Below the pieces are notes generated by a model, which worked only from the letters and a program-made list of their open reading frames with translations, did not search any database and had not been told where the DNA came from. Positions 58,954 through 64,000 of a stretch of 64,000 nt of DNA are shown piece by piece (position 1 is the first letter of the stretch; every line of letters begins with the position of its first letter). Origin of the DNA: Pseudomonas sp. BGI-2 (lineage in GTDB: Bacteria; Pseudomonadota; Gammaproteobacteria; Pseudomonadales; Pseudomonadaceae); the NCBI RefSeq assembly GCF_004310295.1, contig NZ_SISB01000003.1, positions 62,001-126,000 on the forward strand, read 5' to 3'. A program made the position numbers and the translations under genes.

Positions 58954-59347
58954 CGGGACTGTCTACCCCTACAGTTTCGGTTTTGACTGCTGGTACTGGC
59001 GTGCTGCGTGCCAGACGCTTCCAGAGTTTGCCGAAATGCTGAATCAATTCGGGGTTTTCTACGTCCCCCAAACCTTTGCGCGCGACGATAACAATGTCCC
59101 AGCCGACCAGTGAATCCTGGTGCAGACGGAACGATTCGCGCATCAGACGTTTGAGGCGATTGCGCTCGACGGAGAGCTTTACGCTCTTTTTCCCGATAAC
59201 CAGCCCGAGACGGGGGTGATCAAGATCGTTATTGCGCGCAAGGAGCAGGAGATTTTTCCCCGGAACCTTGCCGGTAGGGGAGTCAAAGACTGCCTTGAAA
59301 TGCCGGGGAGTAAGCAGACGCTTTTCCCGACTGAAGTCCTGACTCAC
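58946..59347 (-). CDS. rnpA: Ribonuclease P protein component
   Basis: Basic protein that helps the RNase P RNA cut tRNA 5' leaders. From the GTG at 59347 the product has 133 residues, beginning with [20 protein letters not shown]. The RNA-binding RNR motif is [16 protein letters not shown], and [12 protein letters not shown] precedes it. The frame is open further upstream through rpmH, but only the part from 59347 is conserved. The ribosome-binding GGAG touches the GTG, so the exact start is a little uncertain. It lies 16 bases after rpmH. Confidence 0.93.
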   Translation of the reverse strand: MSQDFSREKRLLTPRHFKAVFDSPTGKVPGKNLLLLARNNDLDHPRLGLVIGKKSVKLSVERNRLKRLMRESFRLHQDSLVGWDIVIVARKGLGDVENPELIQHFGKLWKRLARSTPVPAVKTETVGVDSPDA

Positions 59348-59363
59348 CTCCAGTGCCGGATTA

Positions 59364-59498
59364 TCAAACTGCCAGACGCGCACGACCTTTGGCGCGACGA
59401 CGCGACAGGACGGCACGACCGTTCTTGGTAGCCATGCGAGCACGGAAACCGTGGGTACGAGCGCGTTTGATAGTGCTTGGTTGGAAAGTACGTTTCAT
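59364..59498 (-). CDS. rpmH: 50S ribosomal protein L34
   Basis: Very basic 44-residue ribosomal protein; begins [20 protein letters not shown] and ends with the [12 protein letters not shown] tail. It matches L34 over its full length. First gene of the rpmH-rnpA-yidD-yidC operon, divergent from dnaA across oriC; its promoter lies in the left part of that region. Confidence 0.97.
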   Translation of the reverse strand: MKRTFQPSTIKRARTHGFRARMATKNGRAVLSRRRAKGRARLAV

Positions 59499-59579
59499 TG
59501 TCGTGTTACCTGGTTCGTCCACAACGGGCCGGAATGGCCCCCGTTTTAAGAGACCGGGGATTCTAGAGAAAGCAAGCCT

Positions 59580-60065
59580 CTAGGTCAATTTCCAACCAGC
59601 GTTTCCTTATAAATAGATCTCCAAGCGTTTTCCTGTCCGCAGGTCCTTCGCTAGATATAGAAATAAAGAAGGAAGTTATTTAAAGCTTTTCTGTAATGCT
59701 TATAAAAGCTAGGGACGCGATCATCTGTGGATAACTACCTTTAGCCCTTCTATCTCGTGCTGTACAGAGAATGACAACTACGGTGGAAAACAGTGGTCAG
59801 CCTGTGCTGCGCTGTCGGATAAGCTGTGTGTGGAATGGCTAGTTATCCACAGGCAGGTTATCCACCGAGTTTCACCCCCACTTGTCCAGTGCCCTCATGA
59901 GGGGTTATCCACAGAGCTTATGCACAGACCATTGGTCGTCTTTTTTGCGGTTAACGCGTTGATAATTCATGCCCTGTGCGCAACCTGCATGTGGATAAGT
60001 GGACGTCTGGCCGCTACAATGGCTGCTTGTTTTTGCCTCACCGGCTTTCAACTTAGGGGATATCC
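59580..60065. other. Chromosomal replication origin oriC
   Basis: Non-coding stretch between rpmH and dnaA. Exact DnaA boxes at 59726-59734 (minus), 59843-59851 (plus), 59905-59913 (plus) and 59990-59998 (minus); near-matches TTATCCACC at 59858 and TTATGCACA at 59918. The left part (about 59600-59716) is AT-rich with runs like TTATTTAAAG and is the likely unwinding element. Position next to dnaA and box density fit the experimentally known pseudomonad origin. The dnaA promoter and the rpmH promoter are also in here. Confidence 0.9.
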
Positions 60066-61586
60066 GTGTCAGTGGAACTTTGGCAGCAGTGCGTGGAGCT
60101 TTTGCGCGATGAGCTGCCTGCCCAACAATTCAACACTTGGATCCGTCCACTACAGGTCGAAGCCGAAGGCGACGAGTTGCGTGTCTACGCACCGAATCGT
60201 TTTGTTCTCGACTGGGTCAACGAAAAGTACCTGGGCCGCGTCCTTGAGCTGCTGGATGAGCATGGCAATGGCATGGCGCCTGCGCTCTCCTTATTAATAG
60301 GCAGCAAACGCAGTTCGGCACCCCGTGCGGCGCCGAATGCACCGTTGGCCGCCGCTGCCTCACAGGCTCAGGCCGCTCAAGCACCAGCCAGCGCTCCGGC
60401 GCCATCCTCGGTATCCGCCCCGGCCAAGCGTTCGACGCAAAAAATTGCCGAGGTTAATGAAGAGCCTTCTCGTGACAGCTTCGACCCGATGGCCGGTGCC
60501 AGTTCGCAACAGGCCCCGATTCGCGCCGAACAGCGCACGGTGCAGGTCGAAGGTGCGCTCAAGCACACCAGCTACCTGAACCGCACCTTCACCTTTGAAA
60601 ACTTCGTCGAGGGCAAGTCCAACCAACTGGCACGGGCTGCGGCCTGGCAAGTGGCGGACAACCCCAAGCACGGTTACAACCCGCTCTTCCTTTATGGTGG
60701 CGTTGGCTTGGGTAAAACCCACTTGATGCACGCGGTGGGTAACCATCTATTAAAGAAGAACCCGAATGCCAAGGTCGTGTACCTGCATTCCGAGCGCTTC
60801 GTGGCCGATATGGTCAAGGCGCTGCAACTGAACGCGATCAACGAGTTCAAGCGCTTCTACCGTTCGGTGGATGCATTGCTGATCGATGACATTCAGTTCT
60901 TCGCCCGCAAGGAACGTTCCCAGGAAGAGTTTTTCCATACCTTCAACGCCCTGCTTGAAGGTGGCCAGCAGGTCATTCTCACCAGTGACCGCTACCCGAA
61001 AGAAATCGAAGGCCTTGAAGAGCGGCTCAAATCCCGTTTCGGTTGGGGCCTGACGGTCGCCGTCGAGCCGCCGGAGTTGGAAACCCGCGTCGCCATCTTG
61101 ATGAAAAAGGCCGACCAGGCCAAAGTCGATCTGCCACACGATGCGGCGTTCTTTATTGCCCAGCGCATTCGCTCCAACGTCCGTGAGCTGGAAGGCGCGC
61201 TCAAACGCGTCATCGCCCACTCTCACTTCATGGGCCGCGACATCACCATCGAGCTGATTCGCGAATCCCTGAAAGACCTGTTGGCGCTGCAAGACAAACT
61301 GGTCTCTGTGGATAACATTCAGCGCACGGTCGCCGAGTACTACAAGATCAAGATCTCCGATCTGCTGTCCAAGCGTCGTTCACGCTCGGTAGCTCGTCCG
61401 CGTCAGGTTGCAATGGCGTTGTCCAAAGAGTTGACTAACCACAGCCTGCCGGAAATCGGTGACGTGTTTGGCGGCCGAGACCACACGACTGTTTTGCACG
61501 CCTGCCGCAAGATCAACGAACTCAAGGAATCCGACGCGGACATCCGCGAGGACTACAAGAACCTGCTGCGTACACTGACCACTTGA
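60066..61586 (+). CDS. dnaA: Chromosomal replication initiator DnaA
   Basis: AAA+ initiator of 506 residues. Domain I (about 1-85: [20 protein letters not shown]) binds partners. Domain II is a long Ala/Pro/Ser/Gln-rich linker (about 80-160). Domain III has Walker [14 protein letters not shown] and Walker [12 protein letters not shown]. Domain IV (from about 390) carries the DNA-binding helix-turn-helix and the signature [15 protein letters not shown]. The start is GTG, 8 bases after an AGGGGA. An exact DnaA box lies inside the gene at 61307. Confidence 0.98.
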   Translation: MSVELWQQCVELLRDELPAQQFNTWIRPLQVEAEGDELRVYAPNRFVLDWVNEKYLGRVLELLDEHGNGMAPALSLLIGSKRSSAPRAAPNAPLAAAASQAQAAQAPASAPAPSSVSAPAKRSTQKIAEVNEEPSRDSFDPMAGASSQQAPIRAEQRTVQVEGALKHTSYLNRTFTFENFVEGKSNQLARAAAWQVADNPKHGYNPLFLYGGVGLGKTHLMHAVGNHLLKKNPNAKVVYLHSERFVADMVKALQLNAINEFKRFYRSVDALLIDDIQFFARKERSQEEFFHTFNALLEGGQQVILTSDRYPKEIEGLEERLKSRFGWGLTVAVEPPELETRVAILMKKADQAKVDLPHDAAFFIAQRIRSNVRELEGALKRVIAHSHFMGRDITIELIRESLKDLLALQDKLVSVDNIQRTVAEYYKIKISDLLSKRRSRSVARPRQVAMALSKELTNHSLPEIGDVFGGRDHTTVLHACRKINELKESDADIREDYKNLLRTLTT

Positions 61587-61625
61587 TGAACACCAGCGCA
61601 GCTTATTAAGGCAAGGGACGAGACC

Positions 61626-62729
61626 ATGCATTTCACCATTCAACGCGAAGCCCTGTTGAAACCCCTGCAACTGGTCGCAGGCGTCGTCGAGCGCCGACAG
61701 ACCTTGCCGGTGCTCTCCAACGTGCTGCTGGTTGTCGAAGGCCAGCAACTGTCGCTGACCGGTACCGACCTGGAAGTCGAGCTGGTCGGTCGTGTGCAAC
61801 TTGAAGAGCCTGCGGATCCGGGTTCCATCACCGTGCCTGCGCGCAAGCTGATGGACATCTGCAAGAGCTTGCCGAATGACGCGCTGATCGACATCAAGGT
61901 CGACGAGCAAAAGCTCGTGGTGAAGGCCGGTCGTAGCCGCTTCACCCTGTCGACTCTGCCGGCCAACGATTTCCCGACAGTTGAAGAAGGCCCAGGCTCG
62001 CTGACTTGCAGCCTGGAGCAGAGCAAACTGCGTCGTCTGATCGAACGCACCAGCTTCGCCATGGCCCAGCAGGACGTGCGTTACTACCTGAACGGCATGC
62101 TGCTGGAAGTCTCGGCTGGGATCATCCGCGCCGTGGCCACCGACGGTCACCGTCTGGCCATGTGCTCGATGCAGGCCGACATCGGTCAGCCGGATCGCCA
62201 CCAGGTCATCGTGCCGCGCAAGGGTATCCTTGAGCTAGCGCGCCTGCTGACCGAGCCGGACGGCATCGTCAGCATCGTGCTGGGTCAACACCACATCCGT
62301 GCCACTACCGGCGAGTTCACCTTCACTTCGAAGCTGGTCGACGGCAAATTCCCTGATTACGAGCGCGTTCTGCCAAAAGGCGGCGACAAACTGGTACTTG
62401 GCGATCGTCAGGCCCTGCGTGAAGCCTTCAGCCGCACCGCGATTCTGTCCAACGAGAAGTACCGCGGCATCCGTCTGCAACTGGCTAACGGCCAGTTGAA
62501 AATTCAGGCGAACAACCCGGAGCAGGAGGAAGCGGAAGAAGAAGTGGGCGTTGAATACAACGGCGGCAATCTGGAAATCGGCTTCAACGTGAGTTATCTG
62601 CTCGACGTGCTGGGTGTGATGACCACCGAGCAGGTTCGCCTGATCCTGTCCGACTCCAACAGCAGCGCGCTGGTGCAAGAGTCCGACAACGATGACTCGG
62701 CCTACGTTGTTATGCCGATGCGTTTGTAA
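61626..62729 (+). CDS. dnaN: DNA polymerase III beta subunit (sliding clamp)
   Basis: Sliding clamp of 367 residues, three similar domains that form a ring dimer on DNA. Characteristic segments: MHFTIQREALLKPLQLVAGVVERRQTLPVLSN at the start (in two blocks), the ATDGHRLAMC loop, and the C-terminal YVVMPMRL, which lines the partner-binding pocket. It lies 39 bases after dnaA and 20 before recF. Confidence 0.98.
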   Translation: MHFTIQREALLKPLQLVAGVVERRQTLPVLSNVLLVVEGQQLSLTGTDLEVELVGRVQLEEPADPGSITVPARKLMDICKSLPNDALIDIKVDEQKLVVKAGRSRFTLSTLPANDFPTVEEGPGSLTCSLEQSKLRRLIERTSFAMAQQDVRYYLNGMLLEVSAGIIRAVATDGHRLAMCSMQADIGQPDRHQVIVPRKGILELARLLTEPDGIVSIVLGQHHIRATTGEFTFTSKLVDGKFPDYERVLPKGGDKLVLGDRQALREAFSRTAILSNEKYRGIRLQLANGQLKIQANNPEQEEAEEEVGVEYNGGNLEIGFNVSYLLDVLGVMTTEQVRLILSDSNSSALVQESDNDDSAYVVMPMRL

Positions 62730-62749
62730 TCATGCTCAGCAGAAGCTAG

Positions 62750-64000
<1,251 letters not shown>

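Overview
The window is chromosomal DNA from a fluorescent Pseudomonas (P. fluorescens group) and covers the replication-origin region. Three things show this. First, the order gyrB-recF-dnaN-dnaA-oriC-rpmH-rnpA-yidD-yidC-mnmE-mnmG-rsmG-parA-parB-atpIBEFHAGDC-glmU-glmR-glmS is the classic pseudomonad origin neighbourhood. Second, there is a complete common polysaccharide antigen (D-rhamnan) locus of the rmd-gmd-wbpW-wzm-wzt-wbpXYZ type. Third, the intergenic REP doublets with the core GTGGGAGCGGGCTTGCTCGC are typical of this species group. I saw no insertion sequence, prophage, CRISPR array, tRNA or rRNA gene.

Left part (1-13.8 kb): zinc-starvation genes interrupted by lipid genes. The window opens inside a metal ABC permease. 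A substrate-binding protein, a gamma-carbonic anhydrase, a second dihydroorotase and a strange ThrRS-like protein follow. The ThrRS-like protein has the TGS and anticodon-binding ends but no aminoacylation core. This is the kind of paralogue set that Zur controls in pseudomonads. Next come a DUF3617 protein, cardiolipin synthase and cyclopropane fatty acid synthase. A four-gene minus-strand operon then encodes an HflK-like protein, a His-rich HflC-like protein, a second HflC-like protein broken by one in-frame TGA, and a P1B-type metal ATPase. It resembles the hmtA (metal uptake) locus of P. aeruginosa. A palindrome close to a Zur box lies just upstream of it.

Middle part (13.9-43.4 kb): dihydrolipoamide dehydrogenase; a divergent Lrp regulator/LysE exporter pair; a minus-strand block of two envelope proteins of unknown role, a methyltransferase, an acyltransferase and two paralogous glycosyltransferases; and, divergent from this block, the eight-gene D-rhamnan operon. 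The minus-strand block matches the accessory genes that sit beside the D-rhamnan locus in P. aeruginosa. After that come a DUF6124 gene with a long, highly structured leader, a three-domain flavin/ferredoxin oxidoreductase, a glutathione S-transferase, a LysR regulator, glmS (with attTn7), glmR and glmU.

Right part (43.5-64 kb): the complete F1Fo-ATP synthase operon, parAB, the tRNA-modification genes and the origin. oriC lies between rpmH and dnaA, with four exact DnaA boxes and an AT-rich flank. A second origin-like stretch lies between mnmG and mnmE. Three parS sites are present: two in recF and one about 49 kb away inside the broken hflC-like gene. Exact DnaA 9-mers are strongly over-represented across the right half of the window.
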